A DNA stretch of 16,301 bases from contig DLQN01000062.1 in assembly GCA_002477595.1 (NCBI GenBank), positions 1-16,301 on the forward strand, written 5' to 3'. Positions 5,005-13,507 of the stretch are shown here, piece after piece; positions within the stretch are counted from its first letter, which is position 1, and each line of letters starts with the position of its first letter. The stretch comes from Roseivirga sp. UBA7431 (GTDB lineage: Bacteria > Bacteroidota > Bacteroidia > Cytophagales > Cyclobacteriaceae). The position numbers and the translations under genes are program-made. The notes under the pieces are model-generated. The model was not told where the DNA came from, did no database searches, and saw nothing but the letters and a program-made list of their open reading frames with translations.

Positions 5005-7932
5005 TTAGTCTGCAATAGGTTCAAAAATCGATTTGTAGAGTAAGTCATGGATACGTGTTCTGACGTTTTCCTCCAGCAATTTAAAGTTGTCACTTTCGGG
5101 ATATGTGCGGTTGCAGAGAAACACGAATACCAGCTCTTCTGCAGGGTCTGCCCAAACGGCAGCTCCTGTAAAGCCAGTATGCCCAAAAGTGCTTGCTGAT
5201 GAATATTGACTGGTTGGTCCTTCATCGGTTCCCGTGATGGGCTTATCCCAACCCAGCCCTCTACGATTCTCCATGTTTTGAGCACTTGTAAAAATTGGTA
5301 TCGTCCAGTTCTGGAAATATCTTTTTCCGGCATACTCACCCATTTGCATGTTCATTTGCATGATGATAGCTAAATCATTGGCTGTACTGAAAAGGCCAGC
5401 ATGGCCAGCAACGCCTCCCATCAATGTGGCATTTTGATCATGTACGCTGCCACAGACTATAGCATTTCTAAAGTAATCATCTACTTCAGAGGGTGCTATA
5501 TCTTTTCCATACCCCTTCGCTAATGGTAAATACATGGTGCGGTTTAAACCAAGTGGGCCATAAAACTCTCTTTGTAAGTACGATTCGAAAGGCTCTTGGA
5601 TAATTTCTGATACCACATGATACATCAATGAATAGCCTAAGTCAGAATAGAGGTAATCATATCGGGTCTTCTTATTAGGTAAGTCTCTAAGATCAGAGTC
5701 TAAAGTCCATTGCCAGATAGAGTCGGCAAGTGCGGGCGGTAGATCACTTTCTTGAAAGCGAAAGTCATGATCTGGGCCTGTGGCATCCGAGAAGTACTCA
5801 GCTTTTAATGTTCCTTTATCTACAGTCTTTTCCCAGAAGGGAATATAAGGTTTGAGGCCTGCCTGATGTGTTAGGATATCACGAATTAACAACAAATCCT
5901 TGTTTGTCCCCTGAAGCTCTTTCAAGTAGAAGCCTATGGGTTTGTTGATGTCAAGTTTCTTTTGTTCGTAGAGCTTCATAATGATCTGCGTGGTGGCAGC
6001 CACTTTTGTGATGGATGCCACATCATAGATGGAGTGGTCATCAATGGCTTTCTCTTCAGCATAGGTCTGATAACCGTAGTTCTTTTGGTAGATGACTTTT
6101 CCTTTGCGGGCCACGATGATTTGCGCACCGGGAGTGGCTTTGTCTTTAATCGCAGCTTCTATGATATCATCAATTCTTCTCAAAGAATCGATACTCATAC
6201 CCACCTCTGCAGGCATTCCATAACTCAGTCTTGAGGTAACAAGTGTTTCAATACCTGTTCCTGCTTTGAAATTTTCTCCTGCCGAAATTGGTAGTTTTCC
6301 TTCGGCTTTGAGCGCTCCGAAGATAATCTGAGGAGTGAGGTTTTGTGTGATCTCATTATCCTCATAAGTGCAAATTATGTTTTTGATTCCTTCGAAATAC
6401 TGAAGACTATATGCATTACCGAATGCCACAACGATGACGTTTGTTTTTTCTTGGAGCGACTTGATAAAGGCTATTTCTTCGTCTTTAACACCATGCTGAT
6501 CTTTAGGTGAATTAGTAATACCATGATAGGAAACTACAACGAGGTCATTCGAGGCTATGGACTCCAAAGCATCAGCATTTAGTGAATCAAATGCCAGGTG
6601 ATTGAATTTGGCATATTTATCGAGCATCCTTTTGAACTCAGTACCATCGCTTTCACCTATTTGAAGGGATGCATATGTCTTTTTTCCTAAGTCAATAATA
6701 GGTAAGAGTTTGTCTTGATTATCGACTATTGTGATCGCTTTCTGGTAAAGGATGCGATTGAGCAATTGAGCATAGTCATTATTGATCCTTTTGGTCAAGT
6801 TGAAGGTATTGACCAGCTCCAACTCATTCAATCCAAACCAGTACTTAGCTCTTAGGATTTTTTTAACGCGTAAATCGATAGAAGCCTGATCTAATCGCTC
6901 TTTTTTCAGTGCTTTCTTGACCTGTTTGATGGCCTTCGGTACGTCTAGTGGAAAAAGGATAACATCATTTCCGGCTTGTAGTGCTTTTACATCTGCTTCT
7001 CCCGGATCATAATACTTGGCCACGCCTTGCATGTTCATCGCATCGGTGAAGACCAGCCCGTCAAATGCGAGTTCGTTCTTTAATAAGTCAGTGACCACCT
7101 TACTTGACAGCGTTGTCGGCATATTTTCTCGGTCATCATAGGCTGGAATTTGTAAGTGAGCCACCATCATGCTCATCAGGCTATCTTTCATCAGCTGCTT
7201 GAAGGGGTAGAGTTCGATCTCGCTCATTCTTTCTACAGAATGCTTGATTACAGGAAGTGCATAATGCGAATCGGCATCCGTGTCGCCATGGCCTGGAAAA
7301 TGTTTCGCGTTGGCCATAATGCCATGGTCTTGCATGCCTTTCATATAGGCAATTCCCTTGTCTGAGACGGCAAATTTATTTTCTCCAAAAGAACGGTAGC
7401 CGATGACTGGGTTGTTAGGGTTTACGTTAACATCCACAACAGGAGCAAAATTGATATGCATGTTGAGTGAATGGAACTGATTGGCGACCTCTTTGCCCAT
7501 TTCGTAAATCCACTTATTGTCTTGAATCGCGCCCAATGTCATCTGCTTAGGGAAGTCCATAATGCTGTCTAGGCGCATTCCGATGCCCCATTCTGCATCC
7601 ATTGCGATGGCTAAAGGGACTTTTGCTTTTGATTGATATCGATTGTTAAGTCGAGCTTGACGGTAGGCTCCACCCTGAAAAAAGATCAGGCCACCGATGT
7701 TGTACTCAGCAATGAGTTTGTCAATTTCTTGGTAGTGTTTTTCGTCCCGATTTGAGTAAGCGGCTACCATGAAAAGTTGTCCGAGCCTTTCTTCTGGCGT
7801 TAAGGCGTTGAACACGCTATCAACCCATTTTTCCTGCGCTTGTGTATCTGTTTTCTGATAGATTTTTTGTGCCTTTACAGCACTCCAATTTACCAGAAAC
7901 ATCAACACAATCAGAATAATTTTTTTCATCAT
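5005..7932 (-). CDS. Secreted GH3 beta-N-acetylglucosaminidase (NagZ-like) fused to a beta-lactamase-type serine hydrolase
   Basis: The 975-residue protein has an N-terminal signal peptide (residues 1-21, KKIILIVLMFLVNWSAVKA). Residues about 33-370 form a GH3 domain of the NagZ type: KHFPGHGDTDADSHYALP at 210-227 carries the His/Asp elements of the NagZ acid-base loop, and FTDAMNM at 295-301 holds the probable nucleophile Asp297. Residues about 395-560 resemble the GH3 C-terminal alpha/beta sandwich. Residues about 578-970 form a class C beta-lactamase/AmpC-like (S12) domain with SITK (Ser640, Lys643), YSD at 762-764 and HTG at 918-920. The architecture suggests periplasmic trimming of muropeptides, first removing GlcNAc and then cutting an amide or peptide bond; the second reaction is inferred. 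The next gene downstream is bshA, 35 bases away. The GH3 half could also act on other beta-GlcNAc substrates. Confidence 0.9.
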   Translation of the reverse strand: MMKKIILIVLMFLVNWSAVKAQKIYQKTDTQAQEKWVDSVFNALTPEERLGQLFMVAAYSNRDEKHYQEIDKLIAEYNIGGLIFFQGGAYRQARLNNRYQSKAKVPLAIAMDAEWGIGMRLDSIMDFPKQMTLGAIQDNKWIYEMGKEVANQFHSLNMHINFAPVVDVNVNPNNPVIGYRSFGENKFAVSDKGIAYMKGMQDHGIMANAKHFPGHGDTDADSHYALPVIKHSVERMSEIELYPFKQLMKDSLMSMMVAHLQIPAYDDRENMPTTLSSKVVTDLLKNELAFDGLVFTDAMNMQGVAKYYDPGEADVKALQAGNDVILFPLDVPKAIKQVKKALKKERLDQASIDLRVKKILRAKYWFGLNELELVNTFNLTKRINNDYAQLLNRILYQKAITIVDNQDKLLPIIDLGKKTYASLQIGESDGTEFKRMLDKYAKFNHLAFDSLNADALESIASNDLVVVSYHGITNSPKDQHGVKDEEIAFIKSLQEKTNVIVVAFGNAYSLQYFEGIKNIICTYEDNEITQNLTPQIIFGALKAEGKLPISAGENFKAGTGIETLVTSRLSYGMPAEVGMSIDSLRRIDDIIEAAIKDKATPGAQIIVARKGKVIYQKNYGYQTYAEEKAIDDHSIYDVASITKVAATTQIIMKLYEQKKLDINKPIGFYLKELQGTNKDLLLIRDILTHQAGLKPYIPFWEKTVDKGTLKAEYFSDATGPDHDFRFQESDLPPALADSIWQWTLDSDLRDLPNKKTRYDYLYSDLGYSLMYHVVSEIIQEPFESYLQREFYGPLGLNRTMYLPLAKGYGKDIAPSEVDDYFRNAIVCGSVHDQNATLMGGVAGHAGLFSTANDLAIIMQMNMQMGEYAGKRYFQNWTIPIFTSAQNMENRRGLGWDKPITGTDEGPTSQYSSASTFGHTGFTGAAVWADPAEELVFVFLCNRTYPESDNFKLLEENVRTRIHDLLYKSIFEPIAD

Positions 7933-7940
7933 AAAGGCGT

Positions 7941-7974
7941 TTGACTTTTAATAAAAGCAAATTAACTATATTTT
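7941..7974 (+). promoter_or_regulatory. Candidate Bacteroidota-type promoter for the 8013-11947 operon
   Basis: TTG at 7941-7943 is followed after 23 bases by TATATTTT at 7967-7974, which matches the TTG / TAnnTTTG promoter pattern of Bacteroidota with the last G replaced by T. The spacing is at the long end of the known range. It lies about 40 bases before the start at 8013, in the 80-base divergent region shared with the GH3 fusion gene. It is weak evidence only. Confidence 0.3.
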
Positions 7975-8012
7975 TAGGACATTAATATGAACGTTAATAA
8001 ACGAATAGCGAT

Positions 8013-8369
8013 ATGATAAACCTTCCGAGTTTAATGAAGAAAACGAAGTATCAGCGATTTCATGTTGTTCCTCGTCACTACGATCCTGTTAGAGAAGATA
8101 TAGAAAACAGGACGTCACGTATTAAGGCCGAACTGGGTATTGCAGAGGAATCTGTTGACTTAGGCTATAGCTCTCAAATTTCTGGTTCTTTCCGAAAGAA
8201 CATGAAGCATGGCAAAGGTACTGGGATGGGCCAAACCATGATGCTAAGGCTTATCATCATGATTGTATTGGTGATGTTTGCCGGTGGGTTCGTATATGTT
8301 GGATCTGATATATTTTATTTAGCCTTACTCTATATTCCGTTCTATCTTTGGAAGCGATTTAAAAAGTAA
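8013..8369 (+). CDS. Conserved small membrane protein of unknown function, upstream of mutL
   Basis: The protein has 118 residues. Residues 1-70 are basic and soluble, with KYQRFHVVPRHYDPVREDIE (12-31) followed by a charged helix (RTSRIKAELGIAEE). Two hydrophobic helices follow at about 77-95 and 98-114, ending in a basic tail (KRFKK). From memory, a PRYYDP-like motif followed by two C-terminal helices occurs in small proteins of related Bacteroidota, often near mutL; the function is unknown. The start is ATG at 8013, with the ATG at 8034 (Met8) as alternative. The gene is 15 bases from mutL and first in a four-gene run. Its membrane nature makes a link to the rhomboids more natural than to mismatch repair, but this is speculation. 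Confidence 0.8.
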   Translation: MINLPSLMKKTKYQRFHVVPRHYDPVREDIENRTSRIKAELGIAEESVDLGYSSQISGSFRKNMKHGKGTGMGQTMMLRLIIMIVLVMFAGGFVYVGSDIFYLALLYIPFYLWKRFKK

Positions 8370-8384
8370 CTTCCTAAGTTCAGA

Positions 8385-10223
8385 ATGCCCGATATCATAA
8401 AGTTATTACCTGATAACATTGCTAATCAGATAGCTGCTGGTGAAGTAGTCCAGCGTCCTGCCTCTGTGGTGAAGGAGCTATTGGAGAATGCGATTGATGC
8501 TGGGGCGACAGATATTAAATTAATTGTAAAAGATTCTGGGAAATCATTTATTCAAGTGATCGATGATGGCATGGGTATGTCTGATATTGATGCGCGAATG
8601 TCTTTCGAAAGGCACGCTACTTCAAAAATTAGAACAGCAGATGACTTATTCGCCATTAAAACCATGGGGTTTCGTGGAGAAGCTATGGCTTCAATCGCTG
8701 CAGTGGGTCAAGTTGAATTAAAATCAAGAAAAGAAGCGGATGAATTGGGTGTAATGATCCAAATAGAAGCCTCTGAAATCAAAAAGCAAGAGCCAATCGC
8801 TACACCTAAAGGAACGTCTACTTGCGTTAAGAATCTATTTTTTAATGTCCCTGCCCGTAGAAATTTTCTAAAGTCGAATGCTGTTGAAATGCGCCACATC
8901 GTGGATGAGTTTCAAAGAATAGCTTTAGCGAACTCCGAAATCGCTATGTCGCTATATCAAAATGATATGGAGCTCTATAAGCTGGCCGGAGGAAAACTGA
9001 GCAAGCGGGTAGTTGGCATTTTTGGAAAGAAATATCAGGATCAGATGGCCTCTTGCGAAGAGGAAACTGATGTGATGCGTGTCTATGGTTACGTAGGTAA
9101 ACCAGAGTTTGCTAGGAAGACCAGAGGCGAGCAATTCTTCTTCGTGAATAATCGATTCATAAAGAGCAATTACCTCAATCATGCTGTAATGACTGCTTTT
9201 CAGAGTCTTTTGCCAGAATCTACCTTCCCATTTTACACATTATTTATAGAAATTGATCCCAAGCATATTGATATCAATGTGCACCCAACCAAGACTGAAA
9301 TTAAATTTGACGATGAGCGGACGGTTTATGCGATCATCAAAGCTGCTGTTCGGCAAGCTTTGGGTACACACAACATTGTACCAGCCATAGATTTTAATCA
9401 GGATGTGAACTTCGCCTCATTTCAGTCTGCACCGCCAAAGAGTGGCACAAGTTCAGCAGACCGTGACTATGCTCAGTTCAAGACTTTTGACAAAAAGCAA
9501 GATGCTGGACAATGGGAAAAACTATACGAGGGTCTTCGACAAGATATATCTAAAGAGGAGGAAGAGAATTCTCAAATGGAGATTCATCCTGAGGCACAAA
9601 GTACAATTACACTGGGTAGTGCGGCCAACTCTCCTGAAGCCATCACACATGCTTCTCGTGGGCACAAGGCTTATTTTCAGATTCATCAGCAATACATTGC
9701 TACACATGTCAAATCTGGACTGATGATGATTGCACAGCAAGAAGCTCATGAACGAATTCTATATGAGAAGTTCTTGCTTCAGCTGCAACAACGATCTGGG
9801 GCTTCACAGCAATCTTTGTTTCCGCAATCCTTAGAATTGAGTCCAGGTGATTTTTCATTGGTCAATGACATAAAAGAAGAATTGAATGCGATTGGCTTTG
9901 AGTTTTCTGATTTTGGAAACAATGCGATCGTTATTAACGGAGTACCCGCTGATTTGAAAACAGTTAATGAAAAGGTGCTTTTTGAAGGCTTTATTGAGCA
10001 GTTTAAACAAAACAAGTCTGAACTGAGTATGTCTAATGACGAAAACATAGCAAGGGCTATCGCAAAAAGATCTTCAATAAAAAGGGGGAATGAGTTAACC
10101 CAAGGGGAGATGTCATCGTTAATTGATCAGCTCTTTGCATGTAGAACCCCCAATTATTCCCCGAGTGGTCGCAAAACGACCTTTATTCTGGAATTGGAAA
10201 AGATAAATCAGTTTTTTAATTAG
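8385..10223 (+). CDS. mutL: DNA mismatch repair protein MutL
   Basis: The 612-residue protein couples mismatch recognition by MutS to downstream repair steps. The N-terminal GHKL ATPase is intact: [20 protein letters not shown] (14-33), the ENAIDAG box with Glu34, Asn35 and Asp38, DDGMG (60-64) and GFRGEA (95-100). The S5-like domain includes VNNRFI and the [11 protein letters not shown] motif (about 296-306). A variable linker spans about 345-420. The C-terminal dimerisation domain (about 425-612) carries QQSLFP at 475-480, which fits the QxxLxP beta-clamp binding motif. The metal-binding endonuclease motif DQHAxxExxxxE reads [12 protein letters not shown] (450-461), so Asp and His are lost, and the CPHGRP-like motif reads SPSGRK (592-597). 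Nicking activity is therefore doubtful. Five bases separate it from the first rhomboid gene. Confidence 0.97.
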   Translation: MPDIIKLLPDNIANQIAAGEVVQRPASVVKELLENAIDAGATDIKLIVKDSGKSFIQVIDDGMGMSDIDARMSFERHATSKIRTADDLFAIKTMGFRGEAMASIAAVGQVELKSRKEADELGVMIQIEASEIKKQEPIATPKGTSTCVKNLFFNVPARRNFLKSNAVEMRHIVDEFQRIALANSEIAMSLYQNDMELYKLAGGKLSKRVVGIFGKKYQDQMASCEEETDVMRVYGYVGKPEFARKTRGEQFFFVNNRFIKSNYLNHAVMTAFQSLLPESTFPFYTLFIEIDPKHIDINVHPTKTEIKFDDERTVYAIIKAAVRQALGTHNIVPAIDFNQDVNFASFQSAPPKSGTSSADRDYAQFKTFDKKQDAGQWEKLYEGLRQDISKEEEENSQMEIHPEAQSTITLGSAANSPEAITHASRGHKAYFQIHQQYIATHVKSGLMMIAQQEAHERILYEKFLLQLQQRSGASQQSLFPQSLELSPGDFSLVNDIKEELNAIGFEFSDFGNNAIVINGVPADLKTVNEKVLFEGFIEQFKQNKSELSMSNDENIARAIAKRSSIKRGNELTQGEMSSLIDQLFACRTPNYSPSGRKTTFILELEKINQFFN

Positions 10224-10228
10224 CCCAT

Positions 10229-11026
10229 ATGTTCGGACGACTTACACCCTTAGTTAAGAAGTTACTCATTATCAATGTTGGTATTGCTGTACTTCAGATG
10301 GTGATCAAGATAGACTTGGGTGACTATTTTGGTCTGTACTTTATTTTATCTGATGAGTTCAAGCCCTACCAATTCATCACGTATATGTTTCTGCATAGCA
10401 CGCAAAGTCTGATGCACTTGTTGGGAAATATGTTTGCCCTTTTCATCTTCGGCCCGCTGCTGGAGCAATTCCTCGGTCAAAAGAAATTCCTAATTCTCTA
10501 TATGGTTACTGGAATTGGAGCAGGGCTTTTTTATACGGGTGTTAACTATCTTGAAGTCAGAGGTGTTAAAAGTGATGTGGAGGAATATGTAAGTAATCCA
10601 ACATCACAAGGCTTTAACCAGTTGTTGGTTGATCATGGAGATAACTTAAATCCAGAAATATATAAGTTCGTAGACTACTTTGATCGTAATCAAGAGAATA
10701 CAGAATTGAAGGCGGACTCTGTCAGATACGCTTGGCAACTCTATGATTTATATGGTAACTACAATATGGTAGGTGCTTCAGGTGCGGTCTTTGGAATTTT
10801 AGCAGCTTTTGCGCTCTTTTTCCCAAATACAGAACTATTCTTGCTCTTTCTGCCTTTCCCTATAAAGGCGAAATACATTGTTGGCTTTTATATTCTGTAC
10901 GAAGTCTATTCAGAGTTTCAACGTGCTCCTGGCGATAATGTAGCCCACTTGGCACATATCGGTGGCGCACTGATTGCATTTTTCTTAGTGAGGTATTGGA
11001 AGCAAGAGCGTAACAAGTTCTATTAG
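10229..11026 (+). CDS. Rhomboid family intramembrane serine protease (first of two)
   Basis: The 265-residue polytopic membrane protein carries the rhomboid catalytic features: HxxxN (His63, Asn67 in HLLGNMF), GASGAVFG with nucleophile Ser184, and HLAHIGGA with the general base His243. Hydrophobic helices lie at about 12-27, 48-76, 86-106, 181-198, 202-224 and 238-254. Between the third helix and the catalytic Ser helix there is an acidic insertion of about 70 residues (107-178, bases 10547-10762), longer than the short loop of GlpG-like rhomboids. It probably lies outside the bilayer. Substrate is unknown. It lies 5 bases after mutL and 3 bases before a second rhomboid, so these genes are almost certainly co-transcribed. 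The start ATG at 10229 is the only sensible choice. Confidence 0.93.
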   Translation: MFGRLTPLVKKLLIINVGIAVLQMVIKIDLGDYFGLYFILSDEFKPYQFITYMFLHSTQSLMHLLGNMFALFIFGPLLEQFLGQKKFLILYMVTGIGAGLFYTGVNYLEVRGVKSDVEEYVSNPTSQGFNQLLVDHGDNLNPEIYKFVDYFDRNQENTELKADSVRYAWQLYDLYGNYNMVGASGAVFGILAAFALFFPNTELFLLFLPFPIKAKYIVGFYILYEVYSEFQRAPGDNVAHLAHIGGALIAFFLVRYWKQERNKFY

Positions 11027-11029
11027 CAA

Positions 11030-11947
11030 ATGAATAGTATTCTAGACGATTTTAAAATAGCCTTTAAGACAGGTAACATCTTAAACCAGATCATTGTCAT
11101 TAATGTGGTGGTCTTTCTATTTATGGGTGTTTTGTCTGTTTTATTGACATTATCCGGTCAGGAGGGTGTCTATTTAGAGTTTAGTAGGTATTTGACCCTT
11201 CCCTCTGACCTTGGCAAGCTAATCTATAAGCCGTGGACGATCATTACGTATTTCTTCTTCCATCAAGGCCTATTCCATATCCTATTCAATATGTTATGGA
11301 TGTATTGGTTTGGTCGTATCATTTCTGAGTATTTGGGACAGAATAAAATATTAGGATTTTATGTCTGGGGCGGCATAGGCGGTGGCTTATTTTATATCTT
11401 GATCTATAACCTTTTTCCTTTCTTCGCAGAGGCAGTGCCTTACTCGAATTTATTAGGTGCTTCAGCTGGCGTAACAGCTATTGTCGTAGCTGCTGCGACT
11501 TTCCAGCCAAACTTTACGGTAAGCTTGATTTTAATTGGTCCTGTAAAGCTCAAGTATATAGCAGCTTTTAGTGTAGTGGCCTCTTTGTTTCAATCGACAG
11601 GAGCGAATGCAGGAGGAGAGATAGCTCACTTGGGAGGCGCGATAGTTGGTTATGTTGGAATGGTCCAGCTTCAAAAAGGTAACGATTGGAGTAAGCCGAT
11701 TGTGAACTTTGTCATATGGGTGAAGAGTTTATTCAAGCCACAGTCGAAGATTAAGGTGTCTTATAAGAAAGAGCCCTCGGCTAGGCCTCAGGCCAGAACT
11801 ACAAAGAAAGCTGCTTCAAAAGGATCTAGTATTCAGGAAACTAGCCAGGCTGAAATTGATTCCATCTTAGATAAGATTTCTGATAAAGGCTATGATGCCC
11901 TAAGTAAGGAAGAAAAGCAGAAGCTTTTCAATGCGAGTAAAGATTAA
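11030..11947 (+). CDS. Rhomboid family intramembrane serine protease with C-terminal cytoplasmic tail (second of two)
   Basis: The 305-residue protein has helices at about 20-40, 66-94, 105-128, 140-158, 163-186 and 195-213. The catalytic features are present: HILFN with His83 and Asn87, LGASAG with nucleophile Ser145, and AHLGGA with His200. After residue 215 comes a basic, low-complexity tail (KKEPSARPQARTTKKAASKG) and then a short conserved-looking end, AEIDSILDKISDKGYDALSK (274-293) plus EEKQKLF, resembling the small DUF6576-type motif I associate with Bacteroidota rhomboids. Unlike its upstream neighbour it lacks the long acidic insertion, so the two are not recent duplicates. Its stop shares TTAA with the convergent rlmN stop. 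Confidence 0.93.
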   Translation: MNSILDDFKIAFKTGNILNQIIVINVVVFLFMGVLSVLLTLSGQEGVYLEFSRYLTLPSDLGKLIYKPWTIITYFFFHQGLFHILFNMLWMYWFGRIISEYLGQNKILGFYVWGGIGGGLFYILIYNLFPFFAEAVPYSNLLGASAGVTAIVVAAATFQPNFTVSLILIGPVKLKYIAAFSVVASLFQSTGANAGGEIAHLGGAIVGYVGMVQLQKGNDWSKPIVNFVIWVKSLFKPQSKIKVSYKKEPSARPQARTTKKAASKGSSIQETSQAEIDSILDKISDKGYDALSKEEKQKLFNASKD

Positions 11948-12993
11948 CTCTTATTTGCTAACTGTCCACAAGCCGCATCGATATCCTTCCCACGGCTTCT
12001 TCTTACATTCACAATGATGCCTTTGGCTTCTAAGATGCGCTTGTACATGTCCAAGCTCTCTGGGGCTGCTTGTTGAAACTCACCATCATCAATGGGGTTA
12101 TATTCAATGATGTTTACTTTGGACGCCACCTTTCCGCAATATTTGGCTAAGGCATGGGCATGTTTTTCATCATCATTGATGTTCTTCCAGACCACATATT
12201 CAAAAGTGACCGTGCGGTTGGTTTTGTTGTGCCAATATTGAAGGGACTCTGCTAATTCGGCTAAGTTACTCTTATCGTTAATAGCCATCATTTTAGACCG
12301 AGATTCATCAATCGCAGAGTGTAGTGATACCGCTAAATTGAATTTCACCTCGTCATCGGCCAGTTGCTTGATCATTTTTGGAATACCCACCGTTGAGAGT
12401 GTGATTCGTCTTGGTGACATGCCTAGTCCTTCAGGAGAGGTAATCTTTTCGATTGATGCGAGAACGTTTTTGTAGTTTAACAAAGGTTCACCCATGCCCA
12501 TGTATACAATATTGGTCAATGGCCTTTCGAAGTACAGCTCACCTTGGTCTTTTATGGCTACCACCTGATCATAGATCTCATCAGGGTTTAGGTTTCTCAT
12601 ACGCTTGAGGCGCCCTGTGGCACAAAAGTTACAGCTTAGGCTACAGCCTACTTGTGAAGAAATACAGGCAGTGATGCGCTTTTCAGTAGGGATAAGAACT
12701 GATTCAACAATGAGGTTATCATGTAGTTTGACGGCATTTTTAATGGTACCATCATTACTACGTTGCATTTGATCCACCTTGACATGTTTGATGTCAAAGT
12801 GAGCTTTCATCTTCTCCCGAGTCTGAAGCGAAATATTGGTCATTTGGTCAAAGTCCTTAGCTGACTTTTTCCATAGCCATTCATACACCTGCTTAGCACG
12901 AAACGCTTGATCTCCTTCAGCTACAAAGAAGTCTTTGATGTCGTCTAAGGAAAGTTGACGGATGTCTCTTTTTTCAGATGCTGTCGTACTCAT
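11944..12993 (-). CDS. rlmN: Dual-specificity RNA methyltransferase RlmN (radical SAM)
   Basis: This 349-residue radical-SAM enzyme should methylate C2 of A2503 in 23S rRNA and of A37 in some tRNAs. The N-terminal helical domain (about 10-70) contains FRAKQVYEWLW. The radical-SAM cluster motif is CSLSCNFCATG with Cys117, Cys121 and Cys124. Cys110 seven residues upstream and Cys342 in the C-terminal ACGQL motif correspond to the conserved cysteines of the RlmN mechanism, Cys342 being the methyl carrier. MGMGEPLLNY (165-174) and the VSLHSAIDE region (222-230) bind SAM, and NVRRSRGKDIDAACGQL (329-345) closes the protein. All key residues are intact. The start ATG at 12993 lies only four bases after a promoter-like TACCTTTG box. 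Confidence 0.97.
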   Translation of the reverse strand: MSTTASEKRDIRQLSLDDIKDFFVAEGDQAFRAKQVYEWLWKKSAKDFDQMTNISLQTREKMKAHFDIKHVKVDQMQRSNDGTIKNAVKLHDNLIVESVLIPTEKRITACISSQVGCSLSCNFCATGRLKRMRNLNPDEIYDQVVAIKDQGELYFERPLTNIVYMGMGEPLLNYKNVLASIEKITSPEGLGMSPRRITLSTVGIPKMIKQLADDEVKFNLAVSLHSAIDESRSKMMAINDKSNLAELAESLQYWHNKTNRTVTFEYVVWKNINDDEKHAHALAKYCGKVASKVNIIEYNPIDDGEFQQAAPESLDMYKRILEAKGIIVNVRRSRGKDIDAACGQLANKS

Positions 12994-12997
12994 GCCG

Positions 12998-13005
12998 CAA
13001 AGGTA
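12998..13005 (-). promoter_or_regulatory. TAnnTTTG -7 promoter element of rlmN, possibly giving a leaderless mRNA
   Basis: On the minus strand the sequence reads TACCTTTG (13005 to 12998), an exact match to the Bacteroidota -7 element, followed by CGGC and the rlmN ATG. Transcription would then begin at or within a few bases of the start codon. A matching TTG at -33 is not clear upstream, so the call rests on the -7 box and its position. It also implies that rlmN can be expressed independently of the thioesterase gene 31 bases upstream. Confidence 0.5.
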
Positions 13006-13024
13006 GTACTAATCGGTATAATGC

Positions 13025-13462
13025 TTACCCTTTGAACTTGGCTAATGTATTAGCAATCGAATCAGGCATATTGCTGACCTTTCTTTCCGTGTAATTGTAA
13101 AAGGCAATACCTGTTTTACCGAGTGCAATTAATTTGTTTGGGTTTTCAACAGATAGTCGATAATAAAGGTCCATGCTTTTGGCAGATAAGTCTCCTAGGA
13201 AGACCTCTGCTTTGATTGCGTCACCGTGAAACCCTTCGCCTTTATATTGAATAGCAGTATCGACTTGGATCGTTCCTACACCATCAATACTCAACTCATC
13301 AGGATAGCCTAGACTTTTATAGAATTGAAAACGGGCTTCATGCATCAGACTGAGCACACTGTCATTGCCTAAATGATTTCCATAATTGATATCCGAAATC
13401 CTTACGGTCAATGTGGTTTCAAAGACTTTGGTTTCAGGTAATACGATCTTGATTCTAGACAT
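13025..13462 (-). CDS. Acyl-CoA thioesterase family protein (hotdog fold, 4HBT type)
   Basis: The 145-residue protein fits a single 4HBT hotdog domain. The signature region is VRISDINYGNHLGNDSVLSL (21-40), where the Asp/Asn-Tyr-Gly-Asn-His stretch corresponds to the active-site loop, followed by the central helix LMHEARFQFYKSLGY. Later strands include VDTAIQYKGEGFHGDAI (67-83) and ALGKTGIAFYNYTERKV. It probably hydrolyses an acyl-CoA in the cytoplasm; the substrate cannot be told from sequence. It lies 45 bases after the plug-domain gene and 31 before rlmN, all on the minus strand, so it may be part of a loose operon, but I see no functional link between the neighbours. The ATG at 13462 gives the expected N-terminus. 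Confidence 0.87.
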   Translation of the reverse strand: MSRIKIVLPETKVFETTLTVRISDINYGNHLGNDSVLSLMHEARFQFYKSLGYPDELSIDGVGTIQVDTAIQYKGEGFHGDAIKAEVFLGDLSAKSMDLYYRLSVENPNKLIALGKTGIAFYNYTERKVSNMPDSIANTLAKFKG

Positions 13463-13507
13463 AGTATGGTATCAAGATGTAAAAATAACCAAGAATAGGA
13501 ATGGTCT

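Noticed and set aside
5001..5339. Minus-strand 112-codon frame overlapping the end of the GH3 fusion gene
   Set aside because: It is a shifted frame of the same strand within a gene whose HTG motif and C-terminus read intact, so no frameshift or extra gene is needed.
9442..9723. Plus-strand 93-codon frame within the mutL linker
   Set aside because: mutL reads through without interruption; the translation has no family features.
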